DNA of 28,882 bases from Gamarada debralockiae (GCA_002803225.1 NXFV01001652.1:1-28882); one strand, 5' to 3'; numbered from the stretch's first letter, positions 9,909 through 21,441 are shown. Numbers and translations: made by a program. The notes: generated from the sequence alone by a model not told the origin.

Positions 9909-11694
9909 ATGGCCTCTCAGCTGCTTTCCGTATCTGCTGCAACGATGCTCCTCATCATTGTCTCCATCATCATCACGCGCCGTCTACGAACCTCACAGAC
10001 CCTGCAAGCTGCGAAGAAGCCCGACCACTTGGATCTTACCGGCAGCTCACCAGAGCTTACTATGCTCAGCAAAGGCCTCGCATCGGCACTGCCCGACAGC
10101 GTCATCTTCCCGCACAACGCTGCCGCCTTCAAGCAGTCGATGAATTCCTACTGGGCTCAGCAGGAGTGCGAAGTGGTCCCAGCATGCGTCGTCCGGCCCC
10201 GTGACATTCAGCAGCTCTGCATGGCTGTCACTATTCTCAAGCGCGAGTACGACGAACGAGGAAAGCAAGCTGGCGAGGGAAAAGCCGAAGGACTCTTCGC
10301 TATCCGCAGCGGTGGCCACTCTGCGGTTTCCGGTGCTGCGAGCATTAAGGGAGGTGTTGTGATCGATCTTGGCCTCTTTTGTGAGGTGACACCCTCTGAG
10401 GATAGATCGAGCGTGGCCATCGGAGCTGGCGCCAAATGGTTGGATGTTTCTAAAGTCCTGGATGAGAAGGGTATCGCTGTTGTTGGAGGCAGGAACTCTG
10501 CCGTTGGGGTGGGCGGCTTGACTTTAGGAGGTAAGCTTCTACTTTTCACGTCTGTGCTTGCCGCTGTCCCCCTCTTCGATTGCGAGTCAGACCCTAAGAC
10601 CCCCGTCAGCAGCTCCACCATTCCTCCGTTCCAGAGCTGACACTAAGGCACAAACAGGCGGTCTCTCCTTCTTCTCCCCCCGCTTCGGCCTAGCCTGCTC
10701 CAACATCCTCAGCTACGAACTCGTCCTCGCCTCCGGCACCATCACCACGGCCTCCGCATCAACCAACCCCGACCTCTGGTGCGCCCTCAAAGGCGGCTCC
10801 AACAACTTCGGCATCGTCACGCGCTTCACGGCCCGCAGCTTCCCTTCCACCAAAATCTGGAGCGGCTTCCTCTATATGCCCGCCTCCCAAGCCGCCAAGG
10901 TCCTCGCAGCTTTCTACGAATGCGTCAACAGAGTGGATTCGAGCGATCTCAGCACCACGTATGATAACCACGCCGCTGGCCCCATCGCCTGCTTCACCTA
11001 TATCCAGAAACTCGGCGTCCAGGCCATCGCCGTGAACCTTGTCTATACCAAGTCCCTCGAAAACGAGAAGAAATGGCCCGCCTGCTGGAGGGCCTCCTCC
11101 TTTGGATCACTCTGGCGCTTCTGGAGCACCTGCAAGGTCCGCACCGTAACTAGCGCGACCGACGAAATGAACGCGCTCAATCCCCCTGGCAGGCGCCAGG
11201 TCTTGGCCACCACGACTATCAAGAACGACCCTGCCACTCTCGCTGCTGCGCACGCCGCCTACCGCGATGCCATTGCCTCGATCCGCTGTGTCAACGTCAA
11301 GGGCTTGGTCTGGACGCTTGTCCTGCAACCGCTCCTACCGGACTGGGTACGAAAGGGCGATGCGAATCCGCTAGGCCTCCACGACTGCACTGACGAGTCT
11401 CTCGTTATCGTAAGCTTCACGGTCAACTGGGCCGAATGCCGGGACGACGAGTTCGTCAAGACGACGACGCGCCGCGCCATCGAGCAGATTGATGCCGTTG
11501 CAGCGGCTAATAAAACAGGCCATCGATATCGGTACTTGAACTATTGCGCGGAGTGGCAGAGGCCGTTTGAAGGTTATGGAAGGGAGAATTGGCAGTTCTT
11601 GCAGGGGGTGAGTAGGAAGTATGATCCGGAGGGGTTGTTTCAGAGGGGGTGTGTAGGTGGGTTTAAGCTTGATGTGGTGGATGGTGACGCTTGA
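9909..11694 (+). CDS. Membrane-anchored BBE-type FAD-linked oxidase
   Basis: Exons 9909-10530 and 10658-11694 (127-bp intron, GTAAGC donor) join to 552 aa. The join restores the family motif GGLTLGGGLSFFSPRFG. Residues about 8-23 are a hydrophobic segment followed by RR, a signal anchor. The FAD-binding domain holds VVPACVVRPRD and RSGGH (H137, the usual site of covalent histidyl-FAD). The C-terminal BBE segment has YLNYC and the NWQFLQGVSRKYDPEGLF stretch. Members of the berberine-bridge-enzyme/VAO family use FAD and oxygen to oxidise alkaloids, sugars or polyketide intermediates; the substrate cannot be read from sequence. The first in-frame ATG, 9909, has a good context (ATCATGG). No secondary-metabolite backbone gene is nearby, so a cluster role is unsupported. 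Confidence 0.9.
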
Positions 11695-13738
11695 GACGTA
11701 GCTGCACGCGGCGAACGCACAATGTACGTGCGATACCAGCGGCTTCGACCCTCTGGCCCTGGCGATGAACATGATCTTGGCTAGACGAGGCGAACAATAG
11801 CGAGTAAGGGCAGGGTAGCCGCTCAAATGACCACATAAAACATTACCCAGCGCACCGCGCCATTGCTCTGCGGTACGACTCACGAACCATGAGGATGCAT
11901 GCAGGGCGCCCTCAATCTACCACTCGCTCGTCAAACCCCGCCCCCGCCGCTTTCAAAATCCTGCTGGCAGGCTTGCAGGAAGGCCAAGGCAGACTTCTAG
12001 TACAAGCTTCAGTTGGGCCTTTTTTACATCAACACTAAGAGCGACGGATCTCACGAGGGCTGGAATAAATCGCTCGCTGTTCAGCGACCAAGCAACTGGT
12101 GACTGGCGCATAGCACAACCTAGCTGAAAGTCTGCTACGACTCAGCCGGCCACATGTCTGTCCCCTTAATGAAACTCCCCACATATTCCCAAAAGTAAGC
12201 TCATATACGAGGCCTAGACTGAGACAATAGAGCAGAGCGCAAGGACTCAGTCACTCAGTAGAAGAAATATTTCGAGAGCCTGCGAGTGGCCATTTTGGGC
12301 TGCTATCATACTTTAATATAGAGCTATATATTATCCTTATTTAACAATCGTCCACGCGAAGCAAGTGCTATACAAATACTGTACGCTGGAATATTGCTCT
12401 ATTGACGGTAAGTAAAAGAGTAAGAAAAAAAATGAAAAGAATTATATAAAAAGTATTGTCACGACGCTAACTGAAGTACTGGGATCCAACCTTAATTCTC
12501 TAGCTAACTAGTCGAAATGCTTAGGCCATATATAACAAGGCCTATACTATAAAAATTTAAGATCTTTCTTAACTACCCTATCAATCTTGCAGTTCTAGAG
12601 GAGAAGCGCATGTAATTAATTATCTAATCTTAGTAGTACTAGCCAAGAGTAAGAGGGAGGAGGAGGTATGTTGGTTGGAATTGCCTAATCAGGTATAGCC
12701 TGTATTTTCCCCTCTTTTGTGATATAAGAGAGCTCTTCCCCTCCTTGTATTTCAGCTCCTTAGATATCAGCTAGGTCTAGAAATGCCACTATATTTCGCC
12801 CCCAAAATACATCTCAACTAACAAGGTAGAAGAAAGTGATGCTGAGAGTGTCATTAAATTAGTTATGTTTTATAATTTGATTATACATAATATGGATTTT
12901 GTCCAAATTAGATAATTATATTTTTTCGGATAGTGGTTATAATTGTATATAATTATTAGGTGCAAAACACAATAAAAAATCAATGTCTCTTAATGATCCT
13001 GTGTGACAAAACATGCTTTCGCGTGACAACTCGCTTTGGCCGACTGTAAGCCGGAGGTCTTACAGGAGTGGTTTTAGCGCCCGACTGTTATTCCGAGCGG
13101 AGAATTTGGTCCATGCGGAAGGAAACTGCAGCGGGGTTACATTAGATGAGGGGTTGATGGAGCAACAAGATGGCTGATGCGGGGTAAACATATTGTTCGA
13201 CCATCGGCTTTGACGGCTATATGGCTATTAAGTATCATTTGGTGGTAAATAAAACTGCCGGAATATATGGCTACCGATCCTAGACTCGAACTTTACCCCC
13301 TTTATCTTTATTAGATTAGCCTAATATGCAAACTATAATCTAACCACATTCTCCTATGAAGCTCTCTTATATTAATCTGCTCCTTTAGTTCCTAGCGTAT
13401 ATTAAGTTTGCTAGGAGCATCGCCGTCCTTTAATTTATCCTCAGAACAGCGTTCAAATCCCTATGCATGCCATGCACGGTAAAACAGATTCCGCACAGCT
13501 GAAAAAGGTAATCTTCCTTCCTTAGCCTATTACTATTTGAGGCGGGTAAGTAGTACTGATTCATATATGCGCTACTTCTCATGTAATTTTCTTCTTAGAC
13601 AATTTTGCCGGACCAGAACTTGCAATATCTCTAGATCACAAGTGATAATACATATAAAGGATGGCAAGACAGTAAGATGTACTACGTGTCTTAACAGCCT
13701 TAGATCTTTCCTAAGCTTACTATTAGTGACCTTTCACC
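11695..13738. other. Gene-free region with AT-rich block and solo LTR
   Basis: 11695-12290 is moderately GC-rich but has only ORFs antisense to the oxidase or short ones. 12300-13000 is AT-rich and holds the solo LTR. 13010-13250 is GC-richer with CGG-containing motifs, and 13250-13738 is AT-rich again, leading into the GH62 gene. I see no gene, tRNA or other element in these parts. Confidence 0.55.
12669..12823. mobile_element. Solo LTR with 5-bp target-site duplication
   Basis: A 155-bp unit begins TGTTGGTTG and ends CAACTAACA: the termini are inverted repeats with one mismatch and have the TG...CA ends of LTRs. It is flanked on both sides by AGGTA (12664-12668 and 12824-12828), a perfect 5-bp duplication. 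No internal region is present, so this is what remains after recombination between two LTRs. Its first 75 bases recur at the right edge of the window with two differences. TGTTGG/CCAACA-type ends are most like Ty1/copia elements. Confidence 0.88.
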
Positions 13739-14945
13739 ATGATTTATATTGCTGCTGTGTTTTTCGTAGTGTTGTCAGTTGTATCTAGCCAAGCGGCACT
13801 ATATGGTCAATGTAAGTGGAATAAATCTTTAGACGACGAAGCTAATAGCTTTAGGTGGTGGAACGGGATGGACTGGGCCAACTACATGTGCATCTGGGTC
13901 GTGCTGTACCTACTCTAATGCTTATTATTCTCAATGTCTTCCATGCACTGGAGGCGGAGGAACTTCGACCAGCTCAACGAAAATTTCGACTTCTGTGACA
14001 AAACCGGCAAGCTCAACTACGTCAGCATCCACAACCACATGCACTCTCCCGTCGACGTACCGCTGGACATCGACCGGCCCGCTGGCAAACCCAAAGTCGG
14101 GGTGGGTCTCACTCAAGGACTTCACCAACGTCGTCTACAACGGCCAGCATCTCGTATATGCGACGGACCACGACACAGGATCGACCTATGGCTCGATGAA
14201 TTTCGGCCTCTTTACAGACTGGTCCGACATGGCGTCGGCGAGCCAGAACGCGATGAATTCGGCCACCGTCGCGCCCACACTCTTCTACTTCAGCCCGAAG
14301 AGTATCTGGGTGCTCGCCTATCAATGGGGTCCGACGGCATTCTCCTACCGGACGTCAAGCGATCCCAGCAACGCGAATGGGTGGTCATCGGCGCAGCCTC
14401 TCTTCTCCGGAACAATCTCCGGCTCCAGCACCGGCCCCATCGACCAGACAGTCATCGGCGATAGCACGAACATGTACCTGTTCTTTGCGGGAGACGATGG
14501 CAACATCTACCGCGCCAGCATGCCCATCGGAAATTTCCCGGGCAGTTTCGGCACATCATCAACGGTGGTCCTCAGCGACTCGACTTACAACCTGTTCGAA
14601 GCTGTTCAGGTCTACACCGTCCAGGGCCAGAACCAATACCTTATGATCGTCGAGGCGATTGGAGCAAACGGGCGGTACTTCCGCTCATTCACGGCCACCA
14701 GTCTAAGCGGTTCGTGGACAGCGCAGGCCGCAACCGAGAGCCAGCCCTTCGCCGGCAAGGCCAACAGTGGCGCCACCTGGACCAACGACATAAGCCACGG
14801 CGATCTGGTTCGCAGCAACCCCGACCAGACAATGACCGTTGACGCGTGCAACCTGCAGTTGCTCTACCAGGGACGAGTCACCACCTCCAGCGGCAGCTAC
14901 GACCTCCTGCCTTACCAGCCTGGTCTGCTGACACTGCAGAATTAG
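13739..14945 (+). CDS. GH62 alpha-L-arabinofuranosidase with CBM1
   Basis: Exons 13739-13811 and 13855-14945 (43-bp intron, GTAAGT donor, TTTAG acceptor) give 387 aa. Residues 1-19 are a signal peptide ([16 protein letters not shown]). A fungal cellulose-binding module (CBM1) lies at 21-54, starting [19 protein letters not shown], followed by a Ser/Thr linker to about 86. The GH62 five-bladed propeller runs from about 88 to the end. By family comparison D113 (SLKDFTNVV) is the likely base, D221 ([10 protein letters not shown]) the pKa modulator and E273 (NLFEAVQVY) the acid. GH62 enzymes release arabinose side chains from arabinoxylan. The splice site falls inside the first CBM1 cysteine codon, so an unspliced reading loses signal peptide and module start. 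Two extra cysteines (C41, C55) are unusual for CBM1. Confidence 0.93.
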
Positions 14946-15381
14946 TACGTGATGCAGACGCTAATGTTCGCGGGCATGGTGAAGACCAAAGCGGGTAAAC
15001 GTGACATGTCGTTCTTGGGAAGGTAGAAGCCATTGTTGATGTTGATGGCCAGAAGCATGGCTTTGCATACTATTAAGGCGACTTCCAGGTGTTGTTTTTG
15101 GTACGTTGTATGTTCGTGCAGTTTCACGGAGTGAAATTTCACCAGCTTTATATCGATTAAGAGAATTTGTAACGTATCTTGTTCCTGTTCAGCTATAATT
15201 GCCAATGTGTTATGATATGTCTCTTGGATCATCTAACTTCCAGGCTTACCCTAAAGAGTACCAAATCGATTTAACTAAGCCCGTCATAACATTTTACAGA
15301 GCCGCAATATCATAGTCTCCAACAAATTTAGATCACAATAGTCGGGGATCCTTGTAATGTGTGACAGTTCTGGCGAATGTC

Positions 15382-15423
15382 ACCAAATCGCCCATACCAA
15401 ATCACCCATACGAAATCGCCTAT
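15382..15423. repeat. Three tandem 14-bp units
   Basis: Units ACCAAATCGCCCAT, ACCAAATCACCCAT and ACGAAATCGCCTAT follow each other without gaps. Next to them lies a short inverted motif (GTGACA...TGTCAC at about 15361-15383). Such subterminal repeats occur at ends of fungal DNA transposons, but no partner end was found in the window. Confidence 0.6.
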
Positions 15424-15559
15424 AAGCCCGGCAGCGCGTGAGTCACGCGACTAGCTTGACATGTGGGAGCCTAGTGCACTAACGCGTCCTAGAGTTACAT
15501 TAGACTTTGTGTACTTGCAGGGCTTTTCTTCTCTCCTTAGCTTAGTATTTTTGGTATAA

Positions 15560-15745
15560 TACGGCACCTTCTGCAAAGAGTCTTTAATGCGTAAGGCTCA
15601 GTTGTGTAGAGCTGTCACACAATTAGAAGCCTATGGAAGGACTACTCTAGTATATCTGCCTAGAGAAGACATGCTAGTTGATATACTCACTAAACTCTTG
15701 TTAAATACAGCCTTGTTAGGAAGTGAGGGGGCTGTTGGATATTGA
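15560..15745 (+). pseudogene. 3' end of Ty1/copia pol (RNase H tail), truncated
   Basis: An open frame of about 61 codons ends with LVYLPREDMLVDILTK, resembling the copia RNase H tail (Y.PTEDMLADILTKPL). Its stop codon, 15743-15745, lies just inside the adjoining LTR. The purine tract GAAGTGAGGGGG lies directly before the LTR, as a polypurine tract should. Everything upstream (gag, protease, integrase, most of reverse transcriptase) is missing and the frame is stopped at 15557. It cannot encode a working element. Confidence 0.65.
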
Positions 15746-15908
15746 AGTGACTAGAAGGTTCTAGTATATGGGTAACAAATATAGTGGCATATAAGTATAA
15801 CTAGAACCTTCGGTATAAGTCACACTAGGTGGCAAATATAGGGTTCAAAGTGTATATATAGAGCACTTCCTGCTGTAGAATTAAGAAATCAACGCTGAAA
15901 ACCCAACA
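15733..15908 (+). mobile_element. 3' LTR of the truncated copia element
   Basis: A 176-bp unit has perfect 6-bp inverted ends TGTTGG...CCAACA and follows a polypurine tract and a copia pol tail, which fixes it as a 3' LTR. It includes a TATATATAG promoter-like motif near 15855. It differs in sequence from the solo LTR at 12.7 kb, so two LTR families are present. With the 5' half lost, the target duplication cannot be tested. Confidence 0.82.
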
Positions 15909-16452
15909 CTTAGGTTAAGGCGGCAGTTACTCGCGTCTAGAGACTAAAATAGAAACCGTATGAGAAAAAGTCAATACGGAGTTTGAGGGTGTTGCAGCTG
16001 ACAGGGAGCTTTCCCACTGGGAACCAAAGTGTTGATTATCAAGGGGTTGATAGGGAGAATGAGTATGCAACAGAAAGTAACTGCGGATGGAACCATGGTT
16101 GTAGACATTACATTTACTGATGACTACATTCCTAACGCCAACTCCTTTCCGATCCTAATTCTTTCTTCAAATGTACATAAACGCCAGAAGACTCGTAATA
16201 TCTTAACCCATCCTGTGACGGCTGCACGCAGATAAGACCTGAAGGAATGGCGTAAACATGCGTTTATTACGAGAATCTAAAGCTAGAGAAGAAAGAAGAA
16301 GAGGGCTCCGTGAGAAGCTCGAGCTTTTGTACAGGACCTGGGACTACACTAATGCAGGGTCCTTGCTAGCGCGAGCTAATAAGGGCCCTGAATGGGTAGT
16401 TGCCTAAGGTTCTGACAATTGTCAAGGACACGTGCCGTGACACATCCACCAA

Positions 16453-18427
16453 TTACACACCACTATCAATCTGATCCACAACATCAGCATTTGTATACCT
16501 CATCCAATTAGTACAAGTCTGCTGCATAACAAGCGGAATCGTGAAATCACTGCTTGCAATATCCGCTGGCCTCTCCAAAATATTCGCATACAGCCCTCCA
16601 CTATTATGCCAAGCAATATGGCAATGGAATGGCCAAACGCCAGGATTATCCGCATTAAACTGCATCACAAAATGCCCATTCGCTCTAACCAATTGGACGT
16701 CCCGGCGTTGCGGGTTGTTGCCGTTCGTGATGGAGACGCCGTCCCAGTTCCCGGGCCCTTCGTGTAGGATCTGTATGTTGTGGCCGTGGAGATGCATGGG
16801 GTGAGAGGCGGATGTGGGATTGTTCACAATGATGCGGATGGAGGAGTTGGAGCCGAAGTTCTTGGTGTTCCACTCTGCGGGGTACGTGAAATTGCCTTCG
16901 TCTGCGAGGAGGAGAACGGGATCGTTGTAGTCTGTTCGGAAAGATGTCCCGTCGAGTTGCCAGAGGAAGTGGCCTGTGGAGTTGACTGTAAAGGAAATGT
17001 CAAGGTTGCGGGTTGTGGCCGGAGATGGTGGCGTCATGGGGTAGTATGGGATTGTGAGGGAGAGATCGTCATTCGCACATGTTCCAGGATCGGGAACGTT
17101 CCATGCTGTCGACGTGGGGGCTTTGGTGGTGTCGGCTTTATCGTAGTAGATTGCCGCTAGCGCGTTTGGTTGGAGGGCTGCAGTACAGGGGGTCGAGATG
17201 TTGGAGCGCATCCAGAAGGCGGAATTTGAGGCGCCTTGGTTGGCGGTCACGAGAACGTCGGAGCGTTGGCCGATACCAAGAGTTACGACTTTAGTTGTGT
17301 AAGGTTTCTGGTTTTATTAGCAGGTGAAACGGATAGGTCCTAGGAGGCTTACGATTAGCACGAAGTCGTTGGCGATCACGGTCATCTCGTGGTTATCGAT
17401 GCTGAAGCGCTGAATACCCGCAGCACCAGCGTTGATCAACCTCAACCTGTGCGTCTTCCCAGTTGTGAACTTAAATTTCGAAATTCCAGCATTGTCAGTG
17501 CAAGGTGTTTTATCACCAGCAGCGACAGTGGAGCAATCGAAATCCATCTTTCCGTTGATGAGATTGTTGTCTGAGGCAGGGTTGGGGTTCGAATCTGTGC
17601 CATTTCCCATGACTTCTTCCACAATAGTGAAGTAATCCTTGTGAAAGTAATCCGTCAAAAATACTGGTCCCAAGTCGATATCGTAATTCGCATTGCCCGG
17701 TCCGTGGATGATCATGGGTCCGAGAATTCCACCTGCGCTTCAGTAAGAATATGCATTTCTCGCGGCAGTGAAATGGTTCATGGCTTACCTGAGTATTGAG
17801 CAGAATAATGAGAATGGTACCAGGATGTTCCATACAACTCTGCGATAAACTGATATGTGAAAGAGGATCCTGGAGCAATTGGACATTGTTGTACCCCAGG
17901 AACGCCATCCATGAAAGGGGTTGTCTTTTGAAGCATACCGTGCCAATGTAGAGACGTGCCTTCCTCGGGGCCCGTGATCTGGTTGTGTACGGTTACTTGA
18001 ATAGTGTCACCCCAGTTCGCCTCAATTACTGGTCCAGGAAATTGGCCATTAACCATTAAAACATTCTTCTGATATCCGTCAGGAGCAATCACTCCTCGGC
18101 TGATTGTAAAATCGTAGGTTCGTATGACCCCAGTAATTGGATATTGGGTATAAGGATTGGTGCCAATAGCAGTAAGGAGGCCCCATGGGAAGCCATCCGG
18201 CAGTGGGTTATTGGTGAGGAATAGTGGGAATGTGGGTGCTTGTAGGGTACCCCAAAGGGAATTACTAGATATCGAACCTCAGCTCAATGCTCCATATATG
18301 TAGGCCCAGAAGAGATTTGGAGAAGTGGAGCCAGGAAAAATTACCCATTAGTCTGCTGCTGTGTTAAGGCAGAGATAATGCCAAAAGCAGTGCTGAGGAC
18401 ACCACCAATGATGCTAATCAACGACAT
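16453..18427 (-). CDS. Ascomycete laccase (multicopper oxidase)
   Basis: Exons 18427-18345, 18264-17789, 17732-17353 and 17307-16453 (introns 80, 56 and 45 bp) give 597 aa. Residues 1-21 are a signal peptide. All four copper signatures are intact: HWHG 134-137, [11 protein letters not shown] from 178, HPMHLHGHN 482-490 and [12 protein letters not shown] 541-552. The residue ten after the type-1 Cys is Leu, associated with medium to high redox potential. The protein ends in DSGV, matching the DSGL/I/V C-terminal plug of ascomycete laccases, which is processed and closes the oxygen channel. Laccases oxidise phenols with reduction of O2 to water, for lignin, melanin or detoxification. It is convergent with the GH62 gene, with a copia remnant between them. 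Confidence 0.94.
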
Positions 18428-21400
18428 GGCGAATTAAAATAATTAACGAATATAAGAATTAGAAAGAGAATGGCACCGATGAGCAAGATTGAGCACAAAA
18501 GAGCGGACAGGCAAAGTATATAAGAAATACCGCGGAGTCTATTAGGACACAACACCATGGGCGCCAAGCTAAATTTACTTGCATGGCAAGCCTTCAGACA
18601 GAGCTTCATCTGTCAACCAAGCTCAGTCTGTTCTGGGTCCACCATCCGAGGACATGGCTTCAAGCTTCTGTACCTCTAAGCTAGAATAAGGAAAGATACC
18701 AGGAGAATAGGAGCTTTGATTCGAGGAGGCTGAGCCAGGGGCGGAAAACTTTTGAGGCCCTCGTTACATTTTATGGGGAAACAAGCCGTGCATTGGAGAA
18801 ATAAATAAAGCGTTTCCTATGCGGTGAGTACAAGCTTGCCGAGTTCTGGAGAAATACGGTATCAAAACTAGGGACAAAAGAGTATCTATGCAGATCTTAT
18901 CTTTTCGGGGAACACGGGGCTGAAAATAGCGGAAGATGCAGTGTGATGTCAGGAGGAGTGAGAGACGTGATTCGCCAGAACTTCCTTTTGCAGATCCTTG
19001 GCATGAAGATCGCGCCCATCTTTGGGAATTTGTGGATTATGCATAAGCCGTATTGAAACGTGGCCGAAAAATTTAGAGCAATTGATGCGGTTAGCAATGT
19101 CTTAACGTAGCGTCGCTGAGAAATGAAGTCAGGGATATCATTGGGGAGGTCCGCTCGTTAACCAGACTTTGTTCCAGCTAAATAAAAGCTTTTGTGCATC
19201 GCGCTATTGAGTCTCTTACTTTTCGGCACCAGCAGAGAAAATTATAAGGTTCAAGTTGATATTAAAATGCTTACGCCATGGATTCCATAGGCTCAAGTAG
19301 TCAGAACCAATTTGACATCAGCACATTCATTGAGACTTTAAACTCCAAGTTTGATGACCGAGAATACAAAGCGTCCTCCTTGCGAAGGAGATACGAGAGC
19401 GAGAAGCCAGGCGGCTTATGCAGGCCCCAACAGCTGTGCTCATTAATTGATGTTATAACGTTGTACTCTGCAGAAGATTTGCATCTCAGCTGAAAGGAAC
19501 ATCCATGTAAAGGCCTTCGGGAACGGGTTGTGGGCGGGCCTTGATGGGACATTCCGTAGTGCATCCGAAGAAGGGTGCGGGATTGGATCAAAAGGAAGCG
19601 ACTCACCAATCTGTGCATTTATTTGAAGTCCCAACTTAAATGCACAAGATCCATCTGATCTCCAGATATTTGTTTCATTGCCATTCAAAATAGTTATCGT
19701 GGAAGAGAGACTGTTTGAGGTTGATCGTATCAAGGTTCGTGGCAATTGTTGGTGGATATCAAAGTCTGACCCTGGGCGCCTCGCGCACAGGTGCAAACCC
19801 GGAAAATTATTAGTGGGGAGATTAAAGTTCAAAGCGTAGCCGAAGATTGACGAGATCTGCACCATCCCGGGGAACGGCCCCACTCCCGTCTTCGCTGACT
19901 TTGCACTTAGATTTCAGCACAACCATCGCCTTATCCGCCAGATAATCGGACCCGAAAGACGCGGTCATGATTGGGGCTTGAGAGAGCCGGCACAATCTGA
20001 TGAGATGAATCTTCAAGCCCTAAAGTCAGTCACAAGGAGGCTTCCGTTGAGGATTTGGAAGGTATCAAAGCATGGACTTCCTTTTTTCCCTCGCTCAAAA
20101 GCTTGGGCTTCTAGAACTGCAATAAGTGAGAGTAAGCTAGAACGAATAGTGAATCAGCGGTCCAGTTCAATGGAATTGTTTCTGCCTGTGCGTCACCAAA
20201 GCGCCGCGATGTAGGCTATTTTTTGCATTCAGCACTAATATCAGCCAGCGGGCATTTCCGTGTAATGTCATAGAATGTTGAGTGGTCATGTGACGGGACA
20301 CTCTTGCCAATGCTGAGTGGCGGGCTCTAGAGAGGCCTTGTGCTTCCTTGGGTTCGGGATCGACATTTAAATTATGTGGCGTTTATCGCTCTGCATCTCT
20401 CTGCCAAAAGATCCTAGAATGGTAATGAAGTTCATTGTCATGTTCCCAATGTCCATATTCGGGCGGGTGACTTGGCGTTAATCGATATCTGCACCTTTCG
20501 GCATCATGCAGTTCAAGGATTATCTCGACTCCCATTCGCCAACGTTAGAAGTTTCTCGGATAACGGCATCACACTAGGTATCCGGATTTGTAGATCTCTT
20601 TAGTGCTCATTGCTGGCCTGGTAAGCGTGTCGAAGGCAAAGAGGGGTTAGAGGTTGAGTGTTGATTGAAGGCCTGGTACATATTACCTTCTACTGATTCT
20701 GCAAAAGTAAGGTTTTCACATCCTTGTATTACCTGCACGATCGACCGACGGTCCCGAGGGCTGAGATTCATGATCGCGTCGAATTGGATCAATGAAGAAG
20801 CGAGGGATGATGAGCTTGAGAGGTTTGAGAAAACAAGTCAAAAACTGCGGTGGGGATTCTGACATCAGCAACATGCGGAAGCGAAAGAATGAAGAAATGA
20901 GAGAAGACGTTCTGACGAGTCAACAACGCTTTGAAGCTCCTCGGAACCGACAGACTCGGCGACACACGGATAGTGGAAAAGGCGCGGAGATGGTCATTCA
21001 CAGACACAGATGATGGAATATCACAATATAAGAGCGCTTGATGTGAGCTTCATCCAGTGGTAGCCATTTGTCTGAAGTTTCTCTGTCTAGTCCCCTCTGC
21101 ACCTTTCGAGGCAGGTTGTCAGGTATAACACTTGCCCCTGTGTGTCCAGCTTCTATATGGACCTAGTATCATCTCCATGCCCTCTGCAGAATACGTGGGA
21201 AGACCTCTCACAGCTGCAGACAGATTGTGTATTGTTGAATAATGTTGGTACAAAGCGAGGTATTCTCCAAGCCGTGGTATGAAATATCGAATACTATCCT
21301 CAGCCCATTTCGAGCTTCTGGATCCAGTCACCCATATATCCACCATACGTAACCCTTCTGTACATGATGAACGCCTTTGTGCAAATGCTTGAGAACGCAG

Positions 21401-21441
21401 TCTTCCCTGTCCTCCTTGCTATTCTTTCTGGGATGGTTTCG
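18428..21441. other. Three-kb region without assignable gene
   Basis: The left end holds the laccase promoter and leader, and the right end the MGR2 3' flank. In between I tried both strands, including splicing, without a recognisable protein. The longest open stretch is 19443-19883 on the minus strand (146 codons). It overlaps another minus-strand frame of similar quality and shows no motif, so I do not call it. Composition is near that of the coding flanks, unlike the AT-rich blocks, so a lineage-specific or long non-coding transcript remains possible. Confidence 0.45.
18517..18522 (-). promoter_or_regulatory. Candidate TATA box of the laccase gene
   Basis: CTTATATAC on the minus strand lies about 90 bp upstream of the laccase ATG, a usual distance in filamentous fungi. 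Nothing else supports it. Confidence 0.35.

Larger units (their letters stand above)
14946..16452. other. Intergenic region with copia remnant
   Basis: The region between the GH62 and laccase 3' ends has no intact gene. It contains a 14-bp tandem repeat near 15.4 kb, the odd palindrome CGCGTGAGTCACGCG starting near 15436 (its core TGAGTCA matches a Gcn4/AP-1 site, possibly by chance), and the 3' end of a Ty1/copia element with LTR. 15909-16452 holds nothing I can assign. Confidence 0.55.

Noticed and set aside
13250..13345. tRNA-like motif (TTCGAGTC on the minus strand) in the GH62 upstream region
   Set aside because: No T-stem pairing, D-arm or acceptor stem can be built around it.
19278..19493. 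71-codon plus-strand ORF starting MDSIGSSSQNQF
   Set aside because: It is short and isolated, with no splice continuation that yields a recognisable protein.
19443..19883. 146-codon minus-strand ORF
   Set aside because: It shows no motif or signal peptide, and a competing minus-strand frame overlaps its start. Left as unassigned.
20789..21013. Overlapping ORFs on both strands rich in Arg/Ser
   Set aside because: Mutual antisense shadows of the same length with biased composition; neither has supporting motifs.
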